Part shown: positions 17,729 through 27,301 of the stretch, in pieces | Position numbering within the stretch: the first letter of the stretch is position 1 | Layout: each line of letters opens with the position of its first letter | DNA from: Pantoea rwandensis | GTDB taxonomy: Bacteria > Pseudomonadota > Gammaproteobacteria > Enterobacterales > Enterobacteriaceae | Direction of reading: 5' to 3' | NCBI RefSeq assembly: GCF_002095475.1 | Contig: NZ_MLFR01000001.1 | Coordinates: 682,001-746,000, forward strand | Length of the DNA: 64,000 bases | The notes under the pieces: model-generated | The model's input: only the letters and a program-made list of their open reading frames with translations | What the model was told of the DNA's origin: nothing | Databases searched by the model: none | Program-made: the position numbers and the translations under genes

Positions 17729-18036
17729 TAGATTGCCTCCTGTTCAAGTACAGTGAGCGCACTGACTGCAGCAGGCCAACCCGCATAAAACGCCAGATGT
17801 GTGAAGAGTTCGACTATCTCATCACGTTTGATACCGTTGTGCGTTGCAAAGTGCAGATGCCAAGGCAACTGCTGATCGCGGCCCAGCGCAGCTAACGTCG
17901 CCAGCGTAATCAAACTCCGCTCGCGCGAGGTTAATGTGCTGCGCTGCCAGATATCACCAAACAGCACCTGCTGCGTGAGCTCTGCTAATTTTGGTGCAAC
18001 GCGCTGCAATGATTCCCGATCTAATGGCTGACTCAT
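17728..18036 (-). CDS. carboxymuconolactone decarboxylase family protein
   Basis: This small all-helical AhpD/CMD-fold protein is 102 aa from ATG 18036, which has a perfect AGGAGT ribosome site. The LTSRERSLITLATLAALGRDQQLPWHLHFATHNGIKRDEIVE and LAFYAGWPAAVSAL segments match the decarboxylase-like clade. There is no Cys-X-X-Cys pair, so it is not a thiol peroxidase like AhpD. It is the first gene of a two-gene operon with the tautomerase. Confidence 0.87.
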   Translation of the reverse strand: MSQPLDRESLQRVAPKLAELTQQVLFGDIWQRSTLTSRERSLITLATLAALGRDQQLPWHLHFATHNGIKRDEIVELFTHLAFYAGWPAAVSALTVLEQEAI

Positions 18037-18097
18037 AATTGACTCCTGCAATGATTATGCAGGCATTGTGTTGCACTGTTACAATCCTGAAAATTGA

Positions 18098-18113
18098 ATT
18101 ATTCGGGAATAAT
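18098..18113. promoter_or_regulatory. candidate LysR operator, ATTATTC-GG-GAATAAT
   Basis: A 7+2+7 inverted repeat lies in the 99-bp gap between the divergent CMD gene and LysR gene, 22 bp before the LysR ATG. It is well placed for autoregulation and control of the tautomerase operon. Binding is inferred. Confidence 0.4.
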
Positions 18114-18135
18114 AGTCCTGCTTTTAAGGATCGTT

Positions 18136-19020
18136 ATGGAAAAGCTCTCGGTATCGCTCGACAACGATGCGCTACGCAGTTTTGTATTGGGTATTGAATG
18201 CGGCAGCTTTGCTTTGGCCGCACAGCAATTGTGTCGATCCACTTCAGCCGTCAGTGCCCAGTTGAAAAAGCTGGAACACCAGTGCGGAACATCCTTGGTG
18301 GCCAAACAGGGTCGCCATTTGGTGCCAACTGAAAGCGGTGAGATCCTGCTCAGCTATGCCCGGCGAATGCTCGCGTTGAATGATGAAGCCTGCCGAGCGA
18401 TACGGGGTGAATTGCTGCAAGGTGATGTGCGTATCGGCATGCAGGAGGATTTTGGCGAGTCGCTAATGCCCAACATTCTTGGGCCATTTAGCCGCCAACA
18501 TCCTGGCGTACGTATCAGCGCGCGGGTTGATCGTAATCAACCTCTCTTGCAGGCGATGGCGGAGAAACATCTCGATATGGCTTTGCTCTGGCAAGGCGAT
18601 CATTTGCCCTCGCAAAGCCAATTTCTGGGACAAACAGCATTGACCTGGATTGGCGCAGAAACCCTGGATATCACAGATTATCTTGTAGGGGGTGAGCCGC
18701 TGCCTTTAGTCATGTTCGAGGCGCCTTGTCTAATGCGCACACGTGCTATTAGCATTCTGGAACAGGCTGGTATCGCCTGGCGGGTAGTGTTTACCAGTCA
18801 TAGCCTCAGTGGGGTATGGGCGGCAGTGCAAGCCGGACTGGGCGTGACTTTGCGCAGTTATATTGGATTACCTCACAATCTGCGCTCTCTCAGCGCAGCG
18901 TTGCCATCACCGGGTCATATGGGCATTGCATTATTACAACAGCAATCTAATGACACGACGCAGCAGATGCTGGCACAGCTTACTCGCCATGCCGTACACA
19001 ACTATCTTCAACCCCGTTAA
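18136..19020 (+). CDS. LysR-family transcriptional regulator (next to CMD/tautomerase operon)
   Basis: This regulator has a helix-turn-helix (LRSFVLGIECGSFALAAQQLCRSTSAVSAQLKKLE) and an effector-binding domain. ATG 18136 with AAGGA six bases upstream gives 294 aa; an upstream TTG in frame lacks support. It is divergent from the CMD/tautomerase pair and followed after 9 bp by the GNAT gene, which it may also control. Confidence 0.88.
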   Translation: MEKLSVSLDNDALRSFVLGIECGSFALAAQQLCRSTSAVSAQLKKLEHQCGTSLVAKQGRHLVPTESGEILLSYARRMLALNDEACRAIRGELLQGDVRIGMQEDFGESLMPNILGPFSRQHPGVRISARVDRNQPLLQAMAEKHLDMALLWQGDHLPSQSQFLGQTALTWIGAETLDITDYLVGGEPLPLVMFEAPCLMRTRAISILEQAGIAWRVVFTSHSLSGVWAAVQAGLGVTLRSYIGLPHNLRSLSAALPSPGHMGIALLQQQSNDTTQQMLAQLTRHAVHNYLQPR

Positions 19021-19029
19021 GGACAGACG

Positions 19030-19755
19030 ATGACACAACTTAATCAATACGGTCAACCAGTGGGTTTTGCTCTGCCTGATTGGCAACCGCTGGCCCCGCC
19101 TGAGGCTGTCAGGTTACCAGGCCGGTTTTGTTCGCTTGAACCATTAAACACTGAGCACAGCACCGCGTTATTGAGTGCTTTTTCACTCGCACCAGACGAT
19201 CGCGACTGGACATGGCTGGGTGCAGCCAAACCCACCTCGCTGGCAGAGATGGAACAGTGGATTAACGGCAAGTGCCGCGACAGCGGGTTAGTGAGCCATG
19301 CGGTGATCGACCATCGTAGCCAACAAGCGGTAGGCGCCGTATGTTTCGCTAATATCGACGGCCAAAATGGTGCGATTGAAATTGGGCATGTGACGTGGTC
19401 GCCGCTGATGCAGCGCAACGTGCTGGGTAGCGAAGCGATCTTCCTGCTATTGCAGCAGGCCTTCCAACTCGGTTATCGCCGCGTGGCCTGGCGCTGCGAT
19501 TCCACCAACCTCGCTTCACGTCGTGCTGCAGAACGCCTCGGCTTCACGTTTGAAGGATGCTTCCGTCAGGCGATGACGCGCAAACAACGTAATCGCGATA
19601 CCGACTGGTTATCGATGATTGACAGCGAATGGTCAAACGTTCGGCACGCGTTGACGGCGTGGTTGTCGCCACAGAATATGGATGATAGCGGGCTTGAACG
19701 GCAGAAATTGCACGCCTACTTTGCGAGTGGGCCAAAACCCGTCCCTGTTGCATAA
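19030..19755 (+). CDS. GNAT-family acetyltransferase (RimJ/RimL-like)
   Basis: This is a predicted acetyl-CoA-dependent N-acetyltransferase, 241 aa, longer than RimL because of an N-terminal extension (QPVGFALPDWQPLAPPEAVRLPGRF). The GNAT core is visible as IEIGHVTWSPLMQRNVLGSEA and RVAWRCDSTNLASRRAAERLGFTFEG. Proteins of this layout form a family of unknown substrate. It shares orientation with the LysR gene 9 bp upstream and converges on the ROK regulator. Confidence 0.82.
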   Translation: MTQLNQYGQPVGFALPDWQPLAPPEAVRLPGRFCSLEPLNTEHSTALLSAFSLAPDDRDWTWLGAAKPTSLAEMEQWINGKCRDSGLVSHAVIDHRSQQAVGAVCFANIDGQNGAIEIGHVTWSPLMQRNVLGSEAIFLLLQQAFQLGYRRVAWRCDSTNLASRRAAERLGFTFEGCFRQAMTRKQRNRDTDWLSMIDSEWSNVRHALTAWLSPQNMDDSGLERQKLHAYFASGPKPVPVA

Positions 19756-19767
19756 ATCTCATTGGCG

Positions 19768-20937
19768 CTATTTCATCAGCACCTGAAACTGTGGATTAAA
19801 CTCATCAAAAATCGGCAGCGCTGCTGCGCCAAGTGCCGCGGTGTCACTGCCCGTGAGCCCGATTTTCAAACGTGTTCCAGTGAGATAACGTCCGCGCACC
19901 GACTGATAGAGCGGAGGCAAACGCTGAATGATTTTATCCAGCAGCGCGGCAGGCATCATGCCACCGATGATGACGCTCTCGGCATCGAAAATACTTTCTA
20001 ACATGCTGATGGCCTGACGCAGCGGCGTCAGCATGGTGTCGACCCAACGATCAAACAGTGCAGGGTCGACCTCCAGCAGATCTTCTGGCAACGCTGTCAT
20101 CGGATCCAACCCGCAAAATTCATACGCGGCTTGCAACGAGACGTAACGCTCAAGACAACCTCGATTGCCGCAATAACACTCGCGCCCGCCTGGCTCGATC
20201 ACCGCGTGACCGATTTCACCGGCGTTATGCGCATGGCCGCTGTAGACATGGCCATCCATAATGATGCCCGCTCCCAAGCCGGTGCCAATGTACAGGTAGA
20301 TAAAGGAGTTGAGGTGGCGTGCCACCCCATGAAAGCGTTCACCAATTGCCGCCACCGTGGCATCGTTCTCCAGAGTGACCGGTACATGACTCAGTTCTGC
20401 CAGCCGCGCCTCAATATCCACCTGTTCCCAGCCGTGCAAGGTCGTCGGCCCAACTGAGGAGATGCCCTCCACGCCAAAGGGGCCGGGCATCACCACACCC
20501 ATCCCCAACACCTTCTTCCAGTTCGTACCAAGTTGCGTTTTGATCTCGGTTAACACCTCAGCAATGCGCGCTAAGGTGGCATCCGGCTGGGGCTTTTGCA
20601 CCAGAATAAGGCGACGGAAGTGAATTTCACCGGTGAGATCCACCAGCACAATCAGCAGTGTTTGATGATCAAGATGAATGCCAATGGAGTAAGCACTGGC
20701 CGGATTGAGCGCCACCGGGATCGCCGGTTGTCCTCGTCCCTGCTTGCGGGGTTGCCGGCTGGTGAGCAGTTCAGCGTCTTCCAGTTCAGCGACAATATTG
20801 GACACGGTTTGCGGTGTCAGCGCGGTGAGGCGCGCCAGCTCGGCCCGCGTCAGCTCGCCATGCAGACGAATCGCTTCAATGATCACGCGACGATTGTGCG
20901 CGCGCGCGTGCTCCAGATTGGTTCCCGATGTTTTCAC
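19768..20937 (-). CDS. ROK-family transcriptional repressor (NagC/Mlc type) of the adjacent sugar operon
   Basis: This sugar-sensing repressor is 389 aa. It has a winged helix (ELTRAELARLTALTPQTVSNIVAELEDAELL) followed by a ROK domain with ENDATVAAIGE and the zinc motif GGRECYCGNRGCLERY. It is divergent from the sugar ABC operon (21199-26228), which is the obvious target. Phosphorylated or free sugar bound to the ROK domain would relieve repression, as in Mlc/NagC. Confidence 0.88.
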   Translation of the reverse strand: MKTSGTNLEHARAHNRRVIIEAIRLHGELTRAELARLTALTPQTVSNIVAELEDAELLTSRQPRKQGRGQPAIPVALNPASAYSIGIHLDHQTLLIVLVDLTGEIHFRRLILVQKPQPDATLARIAEVLTEIKTQLGTNWKKVLGMGVVMPGPFGVEGISSVGPTTLHGWEQVDIEARLAELSHVPVTLENDATVAAIGERFHGVARHLNSFIYLYIGTGLGAGIIMDGHVYSGHAHNAGEIGHAVIEPGGRECYCGNRGCLERYVSLQAAYEFCGLDPMTALPEDLLEVDPALFDRWVDTMLTPLRQAISMLESIFDAESVIIGGMMPAALLDKIIQRLPPLYQSVRGRYLTGTRLKIGLTGSDTAALGAAALPIFDEFNPQFQVLMK

Positions 20938-21145
20938 CCTGCTTCCTTCTCTCCACGCTCGCGACTGACCGCGTCACAATATCTATGATCGGCGGCACAT
21001 TTTACAACCTGTTTACCTGACAGCGGCAAAATTCTGTGCAAAGTAGTGTCCAGCGGCTAACGATATTTATGCCCTGGCACGTCACTTGCTTTAGCTAACT
21101 GATGTCAGCCGCAGCAATCTGACAACCTGTGCGCGTTATTAAATC

Positions 21146-21158
21146 AATCAAATTGATT
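21146..21158. promoter_or_regulatory. AATCAA-A-TTGATT inverted repeat in sugar-operon promoter region
   Basis: A 6+1+6 inverted repeat in an AT-rich block lies about 40 bp upstream of the binding-protein start and 210 bp from the ROK repressor start. It could be the ROK operator or simply AT-rich promoter sequence; similar AT-rich symmetric sites are known for NagC/Mlc. Confidence 0.35.
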
Positions 21159-21198
21159 TAATTAAATACCCTCTTCTTGCATCAAGGCGGAAAATGTT

Positions 21199-22445
21199 AT
21201 GAAAATCCGGTTTCGACCACATTGAAAGGCTGTGCCATCGCGGTGATGTTAGCCAGCGCCGGCAGTGCGGCAGCCGCAACCACTCTCAATGCGCTGTTTA
21301 TGACCCAAGCGGCCTACAGCGAAAACGATATTCGTGCCATGACGCAGGAGTTCCAGAAAACTCACCCGGATGTGCAGGTCAATCTGGAATTTGTGCCTTA
21401 CGAAGCGCTGCATGACAAAATTGTCGCGGCCCGTGGCGCGGGCGGTAACGGCTATGATGTCGTACTGTTTGACGCCATCTGGCCTGCTGAATTTACCAAG
21501 TTCGATCTGCTGCAGGACGTTAGTAGCCGCATCGCCGCAGATGAAAAAGCGCAGATCTTCCCTGGCGCCATGAATACCGTAGTGTTTAACGGTAAAACCC
21601 TCGGTATGCCGTGGATCCTCGACACTAAATATCTCTACTACAACAAAGCGATGTTGGAGAAAGCCGGTATCACCACGCCTCCACAAACCTGGCAGCAGGT
21701 GATTGATGATTCACGCATCATCAAGCAGAAAAACATCGTCAAGTATCCGCTGGTGTGGAGCTGGTCGCAGGCGGAAGCGCTGGTGTGCGACTACACCACG
21801 CTGGTGTCCGGCTTTGGCGGCAAGTTCTATGACAATGGCAAGCTGGACTTCTCCAGCCCAGCATCCTTGCAGGCGGTGAAGCTGATGAAAAGCTCGCTGG
21901 ATGAGGGGCTGACCAATCCGGCATCACGTGAATATCTGGAAGAAGATGTGCGTAAAGCCTTCTCGAATGGTGATGCCGCTTTCGCACTGAACTGGACTTA
22001 CATGTACAACATGGCTAACGATCCAAAACAGAGCAAAGTGGCCGGTCAGGTCGGTATTGTCCCGGCTCCAGGCGATGCGCCGGGCAAATTTGGTGCGGTA
22101 AACGGATCGATGGGCCTTGGCATCGCCAAAGGCAGCACCCATCCGGATCAAGCATGGCAGTTCATTAGTTATATGACCTCACAGCCAGTGCAGAACAAAT
22201 ACGCCACGCTAAGCCTGCCGATTTGGAAAAGTTCTTATCAGGATCCTGCTGTACTGAAAAACCAGGAAAGCCTGATTGCGGCTGCTGACAAGTCACTCAA
22301 CGTCATGCTGTCACGTCCAGAAACCGCCGATTATTCCCGTCTCTCCAACACCTTGCAGCAGCAGTTGCAGCAAGTGCTGGTCGGTAGCGCCACACCGGAC
22401 GCCGCCATGCAGACGGTGGATAAAAGCGCGGCGCGTTTGCGTTAA
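21199..22445 (+). CDS. sugar ABC transporter substrate-binding protein (family 1), probable 1-bp frameshift in the signal peptide
   Basis: This periplasmic sugar-binding protein of the CUT1 type has LNALFMTQAAYSENDIRAMTQEFQKTHPDV and GYDVVLFDAIWP as typical blocks. The best ribosome site (AAGGCGG) points to ATG 21199, which starts MKIRF but then runs out of frame. The downstream frame STTLKGCAIAVMLASAGSAAAA completes a perfect signal peptide. One missing T in the run at 21211-21213 explains both. Otherwise translation would have to start at TTG 21177 with an odd N-terminus. The mature protein (about 395 aa) is intact. Confidence 0.85.
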
Positions 22446-22454
22446 GGAGTGGGC

Positions 22455-23363
22455 ATGCTGAGTTTGCGTCAACGCGAACAACGGCAGGCATGGGTGCTAT
22501 TAGCACCCATGTTACTGGTGATGTTGTTACTCACCGCCTGGCCGCTGCTGCGCACCATCTGGCTCAGCTTCACCGATGCCGCCTTAATTGGCAGCGGTGA
22601 AGCGCCTGGCTGGGTGGGCGTGGAAAACTATCTGTTCGCTCTAACCGATCCCGATTTTCAAGCTTCGCTGTGGCGCACGCTCTATTTCACCGTGGTGTCG
22701 GTGGCGTTTGAAGGCGTTATCGGCGTGTTAGTGGCGCTGCTGCTGAATCAAAAGTTCGCGGGTCGTAATATCCTGCGCGTGCTGGTGATTCTGCCGTGGG
22801 CGCTGCCAACCATCGTCAATGCCATGATGTGGCGTCTTAACTTCAACCCGGATTACGGCAGTATCAACGCCCTACTGACCCAGCCAGGCATTATCGATGG
22901 TTATCGCAGCTGGTTGGGTTCGCCCGATTCCGCGCTAAATGCCGTGATGTTTGCTGACATCTGGAAGAACTATCCGCTGGTGACTCTGCTGGTATTGGCC
23001 GCGCTGCAATCGATCCCAGACGATCTGTTTGAGGCGGCCAGGCTGGATGGTGCATCAGCATGGCGACGTTTTCGTGCCATCACTTTCCCAGCGATTGTCG
23101 GGCCGCTGAGTGTGGCGCTGGTGCTGCGCACCATCGACGCCTTCAAGATTTTCGACATCATCTACGTGATGACGCGCGGTGGTCCGGTCGATAGCACCAA
23201 AACCCTGAGCTTTTATGTCTATCAGGAGTCGTTCAGCTATTTACGTGCAGGCAGCGGCGCGGCCTACGCGATGTTGATGACCTTGCTGTGCGCAGTGCTG
23301 ATCACTTTGTACATGTTGTTATTGTGGCGTCAGCGCCGTAAAGGGAGCGCGCATGAAGGCTAA
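22455..23363 (+). CDS. sugar ABC transporter permease (MalF/UgpA type)
   Basis: This inner-membrane CUT1-family permease is 302 aa with six predicted helices. It opens RQREQRQAWVLLAPMLLVMLLLTAWPLLRTIWLSF and has the EAA-loop EAARLDGASAWRRFRAITFP. ATG 22455 is preceded by AAGGAG at 5 bases; GTG 22449 is in frame but overlaps that site. It follows the binding protein closely and overlaps the next permease by 11 bp. Confidence 0.92.
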   Translation: MLSLRQREQRQAWVLLAPMLLVMLLLTAWPLLRTIWLSFTDAALIGSGEAPGWVGVENYLFALTDPDFQASLWRTLYFTVVSVAFEGVIGVLVALLLNQKFAGRNILRVLVILPWALPTIVNAMMWRLNFNPDYGSINALLTQPGIIDGYRSWLGSPDSALNAVMFADIWKNYPLVTLLVLAALQSIPDDLFEAARLDGASAWRRFRAITFPAIVGPLSVALVLRTIDAFKIFDIIYVMTRGGPVDSTKTLSFYVYQESFSYLRAGSGAAYAMLMTLLCAVLITLYMLLLWRQRRKGSAHEG

Positions 23364-24192
23364 AGTACGCATTGCCGCGAAATATTTTGCCGCACTGTTG
23401 GTCGCCATCTCGGTGCTCGCGCCGATGGGTTGGCTGTTCCTAATGAGCGTCAGCGCCGCCAGCGATCTCACCCGCGTACCGTTGGAATGGCTGCCGCGCC
23501 AGTGGGATTTCAGTCGTTACAGCAAGTTGATTTCTCTCGAACCTGGCCAGCCTGGTACGTTGTTCCTGCACGCTTTGGGTAACAGCCTGCTGGTTGCCAC
23601 GGGTGCAACCATCATCTGCTTGCTGCTAGCGATTCCGGCAGCGTTCAGTTTTTCTCGCTATCGCGGACGCGACGGTTGGCTGTTTGCCTCGTTGGCGATC
23701 TACATGGTGCCTCCGGTGGCCTTTGTACTGCCGCTCTACTTCCTGTTGCAGCAGTTTGATCTCCTTAACACCCGCCCTGGTTTGATCATCGTCTACTGTT
23801 CGCTGATCCTGCCATTTCTCACCTGGATGCTGAAGAATCAATTTGATGCGCTGCCACAGGATATCGAACAGGCGGCACGCCTCGATGGCCTGCGCGTGTG
23901 GCAGGTGCTGCTGCGTATTACCTTGCCGCTGGCGAAACCGGTGCTGGGGGCAGCAGCGCTGTTTGGCTGGCTGCTGGCGTGGGATGAGTTCTTCTATGCC
24001 CTCCTGTTTACCAGCAATATCGCCGCGCAAACTCTGCCGGTGACCATTGCAGGCTTCACCGCCGGGCGCGCCACCGATGATGGCCTGATTGCCGCCGTTG
24101 GGATTCTGGCATCACTACCCCCGTTATTTATTGCTATCTGGCTGCAGAAAACATTGGTAAGCGGCTTAGCCAGTGGCGGGAGCAAAGGATGA
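23353..24192 (+). CDS. sugar ABC transporter permease (MalG/UgpE type)
   Basis: This second CUT1 permease is 279 aa with six predicted helices and the EAA-loop EQAARLDGLRVWQVLLRITLPLAKPVL. It pairs with the MalF-type protein. Its start overlaps the upstream gene by 11 bp and its stop overlaps the kinase gene by 4, so the operon is tightly coupled. Confidence 0.92.
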   Translation: MKAKVRIAAKYFAALLVAISVLAPMGWLFLMSVSAASDLTRVPLEWLPRQWDFSRYSKLISLEPGQPGTLFLHALGNSLLVATGATIICLLLAIPAAFSFSRYRGRDGWLFASLAIYMVPPVAFVLPLYFLLQQFDLLNTRPGLIIVYCSLILPFLTWMLKNQFDALPQDIEQAARLDGLRVWQVLLRITLPLAKPVLGAAALFGWLLAWDEFFYALLFTSNIAAQTLPVTIAGFTAGRATDDGLIAAVGILASLPPLFIAIWLQKTLVSGLASGGSKG

Positions 24193-25142
24193 TCGCAAAA
24201 ATGGATTCGACCTCCACTCTCTATGTGGTGGGCAATATTAACGTTGATTTGATCATGGGCACGCTGGATAGCTGGCCACAGCGCGGTACCGAAGTGATGT
24301 TGAATCACAGTGAACTGCGCCCAGGTGGATCGGCGGGCAACTGCGCGCTGGCGCTGGAAGCGATGCAGATCCGCCATCGTGCGGTGGCGAATCAAGGCGA
24401 TGACGGTCTGAGTACCTGGCTGGCGAGTCACTTCCCGCATAGCGCGGCGCACTGGACACGCTACCACTGTGAAACATCACTGACTGTGGGTGTGACGCAT
24501 TCCGATCATGAACGCTCTTTCCTCAGCAATCTCGGCCATATTGTGCGGCTCACCGCAGAGGATGTGCTCAACCAGCTGCCGCTGCGCGCCAGCGAAGGCG
24601 ACATTGTACTGCTGTGTGGCACTTTCTTGTGCCTGCACTTGTACGACGAATATCCGATGTTACTGAGCGAATTACAGCAGCGAGGATATTTAACCGCCGT
24701 TGATACCGGCTGGCCCACCCAAGGCTGGACAGATGAGGTTCGGGAGCAGTTTTCCCACTGGCTGCCACTGTGTGACTGGCTGCTGTTAAACGAGGTTGAG
24801 ACACTCGGGTTGGTGAATTTGCCCGATCTTGAGACCTGTGCGCAGCAACTGGTCAAGCAACTCAGCGGGCGCGGCGGCTGCGTCGTGAAAAGCGGCTCGC
24901 AAGGCGCGGGATGCTGGCAATTACAGCAGCACATCAGCCAGCCTGCGCGTCCCGTCACCGTGGTGGACACCATTGGCGCGGGCGACAGCTTCAATGCGGG
25001 ATTTCTAGCCGCACTGCTGCATCAGCAAGATATCACCACCGCGTTGCAATGGGGCATCGCGGTGGCTTCACTGGCAATCAGTACCTTGCCGCGTCGCTAT
25101 CCCGACTGGCATCAACTGCAACTTTCCGCACAGGAGCGCTAA
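24189..25142 (+). CDS. PfkB/ribokinase-family carbohydrate kinase
   Basis: This cytoplasmic kinase is expected to phosphorylate the sugar brought in by the surrounding ABC transporter. The 317-aa protein has the first PfkB signature region (GNINVDLIMG ... RPGGSAGNCALALEAM) and the C-terminal DTIGAGDSFNAGF with catalytic base D266. It lies between the permease and ATPase genes, an arrangement that ties it to the transported substrate. A start at ATG 24201 is also possible. Ribokinase, fructokinase and nucleoside kinase activities cannot be told apart by sequence alone. Confidence 0.87.
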   Translation: MIAKMDSTSTLYVVGNINVDLIMGTLDSWPQRGTEVMLNHSELRPGGSAGNCALALEAMQIRHRAVANQGDDGLSTWLASHFPHSAAHWTRYHCETSLTVGVTHSDHERSFLSNLGHIVRLTAEDVLNQLPLRASEGDIVLLCGTFLCLHLYDEYPMLLSELQQRGYLTAVDTGWPTQGWTDEVREQFSHWLPLCDWLLLNEVETLGLVNLPDLETCAQQLVKQLSGRGGCVVKSGSQGAGCWQLQQHISQPARPVTVVDTIGAGDSFNAGFLAALLHQQDITTALQWGIAVASLAISTLPRRYPDWHQLQLSAQER

Positions 25143-25145
25143 ATC

Positions 25146-26228
25146 ATGGCCAGTGTTGAACTCGTAAATGTGGCGAAGCGCTACGGAAAACAATCGGTGC
25201 TGCATCCACTGGATCTCACCATTCCCGACGGCAGTTTTACCGTGCTGGTCGGCCCGTCCGGTTGCGGTAAGTCCACCTTGCTACGTCTGCTGGCCGGGCT
25301 GGAAAGCCTTTCTGACGGCACGATCATGATGGATAAAGTGAAAATTAACGATCGCGACCCGGCTGATCGGGATATCGCTATGGTGTTCCAGAGCTACGCG
25401 CTTTATCCACACCTGACGGTCGCCGAAAACCTCGCCTTCCATATGCAAGTCAAAAAAGTGAAGCGCGAAGAGCAGCAGAGCAAAATTGAGCGCATCGCCG
25501 GGATTTTGGGCATTGATAAGTTGCTGCAACGCTATCCTCGCGCATTATCTGGCGGACAGCGCCAGCGTGTGGCAATGGGCCGCGCGATGGTGCGCAATCC
25601 GCAGGTGTTTCTGTTTGATGAGCCGCTCTCTAACCTTGATGCGCAATTGCGTATGGAGCTGCGGGCAGAGATCAAATCCCTGCATCAACGTTTTAAAACC
25701 ACCATGGTATATGTGACGCACGATCAGGTCGAAGCCATGACGCTGGCCGATCAAATCGTGGTGATGCGCGAAGGCCGCATTGTGCAACAGGGTGCGCCAC
25801 TGGCGATTTACGACCGTCCAGCGGATACCTTCGTCGCACGCTTTATCGGTTCTCCGCCGATGAATCTACTGCCCGCCCAATTGATCTCCCGCGAGGGTAT
25901 TCCCGGCGTACAGTGCCATGATCTCTGGCAGCCACTTCCACCACGCTGGCAAACCGTGGGACGAGAACGCGAAGGTGATAACGTGACCCTCGGCGCACGG
26001 CCCCATGACCTCATCGAAACGGAATCTCGTGCACTGGCCTCAGTGAAAGTCGTTGAGATTACGGGTGAATCGACCTTATTGCATCTCGACTGGCACGGAC
26101 ATGCGCTGCACATGCAGGTCGCCGGACGCCATCATGCTGTCAGTGGCGATGAGATGCGAATTGGGTTTAATGCGGAGAGGATCCACCTGTTTGATGCGGA
26201 AACGGGATTGCGCTTGCGCGAGAGTTGA
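25146..26228 (+). CDS. sugar ABC transporter ATP-binding protein (UgpC/MalK type)
   Basis: This ATPase of the CUT1 importer is 360 aa. It has Walker A GPSGCGKST (36-44), signature SGGQRQRV, the Walker B-type sequence FLFDEPLSNLDAQ, and a C-terminal TOBE/regulatory domain. It begins 3 bp after the kinase stop and is the last gene of the operon. The weak hairpin at 26240-26265 follows. Confidence 0.93.
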   Translation: MASVELVNVAKRYGKQSVLHPLDLTIPDGSFTVLVGPSGCGKSTLLRLLAGLESLSDGTIMMDKVKINDRDPADRDIAMVFQSYALYPHLTVAENLAFHMQVKKVKREEQQSKIERIAGILGIDKLLQRYPRALSGGQRQRVAMGRAMVRNPQVFLFDEPLSNLDAQLRMELRAEIKSLHQRFKTTMVYVTHDQVEAMTLADQIVVMREGRIVQQGAPLAIYDRPADTFVARFIGSPPMNLLPAQLISREGIPGVQCHDLWQPLPPRWQTVGREREGDNVTLGARPHDLIETESRALASVKVVEITGESTLLHLDWHGHALHMQVAGRHHAVSGDEMRIGFNAERIHLFDAETGLRLRES

Positions 26229-26239
26229 ACGCATGAATA

Positions 26240-26265
26240 CGCGCCCAGCGACAACGTCGGGCGCG
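26240..26265. terminator. candidate shared hairpin between convergent genes
   Basis: CGCGCCC (26240-26246) and GGGCGCG (26259-26265) with an inner GAC/GTC stem form a strong GC hairpin in the 49-bp gap between the sugar ABC operon and the convergent LysR gene. Neither side has a T-run, so it is not a classical intrinsic terminator. Confidence 0.4.
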
Positions 26266-26277
26266 CAGGAATAACGA

Positions 26278-27243
26278 TCATGCGTCTGTCAGGCTGGGTG
26301 AAATGTCGAGAAATTGCAGAAATCGGTCCAGAATGGCATTCGTTCGCCTTCCCGTACGCGTTGCGATGGCGATCTGACTACTGAAAGTGAGGCTCTCTGG
26401 CGCGACAGCTCGCATCTGCTTTTTCTCCTCCCACTGTGCGGCGTAGTGATCCGGTAAAAAACCGATAAAACGGCCAGTCAGAATTAAAAATGCGATGCCT
26501 TCGCGGTCTGACGCCGTGGCAGTACAGTTGAGCAGGTGATGCATGCCAATCGCCTCTGGCGTCATGCGGAAGCTGGGAGCAATAGCATCATATTGCATCA
26601 GCCGTTTCTCTTCAGGCGGCATGTTTTGGCTGAACAGCGGGTGTTTATCGCTGCAGTAAAGATTGGATATCTCGTCATAAAGATGGGTGTATTCAAGCCC
26701 GGAGATCGGCGATGTCAGCGGCAACGCACCCACATGTAGACGCCCATCCATCAAACCCAGTTCAATCTCAGCAGCAGTCATCATGCTGATGTTAAGACGA
26801 ATATCAGGACCTTTTGCGCGCAACGAATCAAGCGCATGTGTGATTTTCATCTTCGGCTGTGTCACCAGATTGTTGATAATGCCGATATTTAATTCACCAC
26901 GTAGCTGCTTGTGCATCTGATTGACCTGCTGACGAAAATTCTCGACCGCCGCCATCATACTGTCGCTGTGACGCAAAATTTCCCGCCCTTCATCGGTCAG
27001 AGCAAAACCGGCCCGTCCCCGCTGACACAATCGCATCCCCAGTCGCTTCTCTAAATCACTCATATTTAAGCTAATCGCTGAACGAGTTATGCCCAGTAAG
27101 CTCTCGGCCGCGGAAAAACTGCCGCACTCGCTCACGGTTTTGAACGTGCGCAGCAACTTCAGATCAAAATCAGTGACCTGGGCCAGCGATTTGCTTTTCA
27201 TATAGGTGAGAATTTCCATAAGTGAAGGTGAGTTTATATGCAT
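26278..27243 (-). CDS. LysR-family transcriptional regulator of the omega-transaminase gene
   Basis: This regulator has an N-terminal helix-turn-helix (FDLKLLRTFKTVSECGSFSAAESLLGITRSAISLNMSDLE) and an effector domain. The frame starts at ATG 27243 (321 aa); internal ATGs at 27219 and 27201 are equally plausible because none has a clear ribosome site. It is divergent from the transaminase gene with only 58 bp between, so it almost certainly regulates it. Confidence 0.87.
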   Translation of the reverse strand: MHINSPSLMEILTYMKSKSLAQVTDFDLKLLRTFKTVSECGSFSAAESLLGITRSAISLNMSDLEKRLGMRLCQRGRAGFALTDEGREILRHSDSMMAAVENFRQQVNQMHKQLRGELNIGIINNLVTQPKMKITHALDSLRAKGPDIRLNISMMTAAEIELGLMDGRLHVGALPLTSPISGLEYTHLYDEISNLYCSDKHPLFSQNMPPEEKRLMQYDAIAPSFRMTPEAIGMHHLLNCTATASDREGIAFLILTGRFIGFLPDHYAAQWEEKKQMRAVAPESLTFSSQIAIATRTGRRTNAILDRFLQFLDISPSLTDA

Positions 27244-27301
27244 TTAACTTAACCAATACTTAAATGCAAACTCTTCACACACCCGTCGAGAGGTAACGAA
27301 T

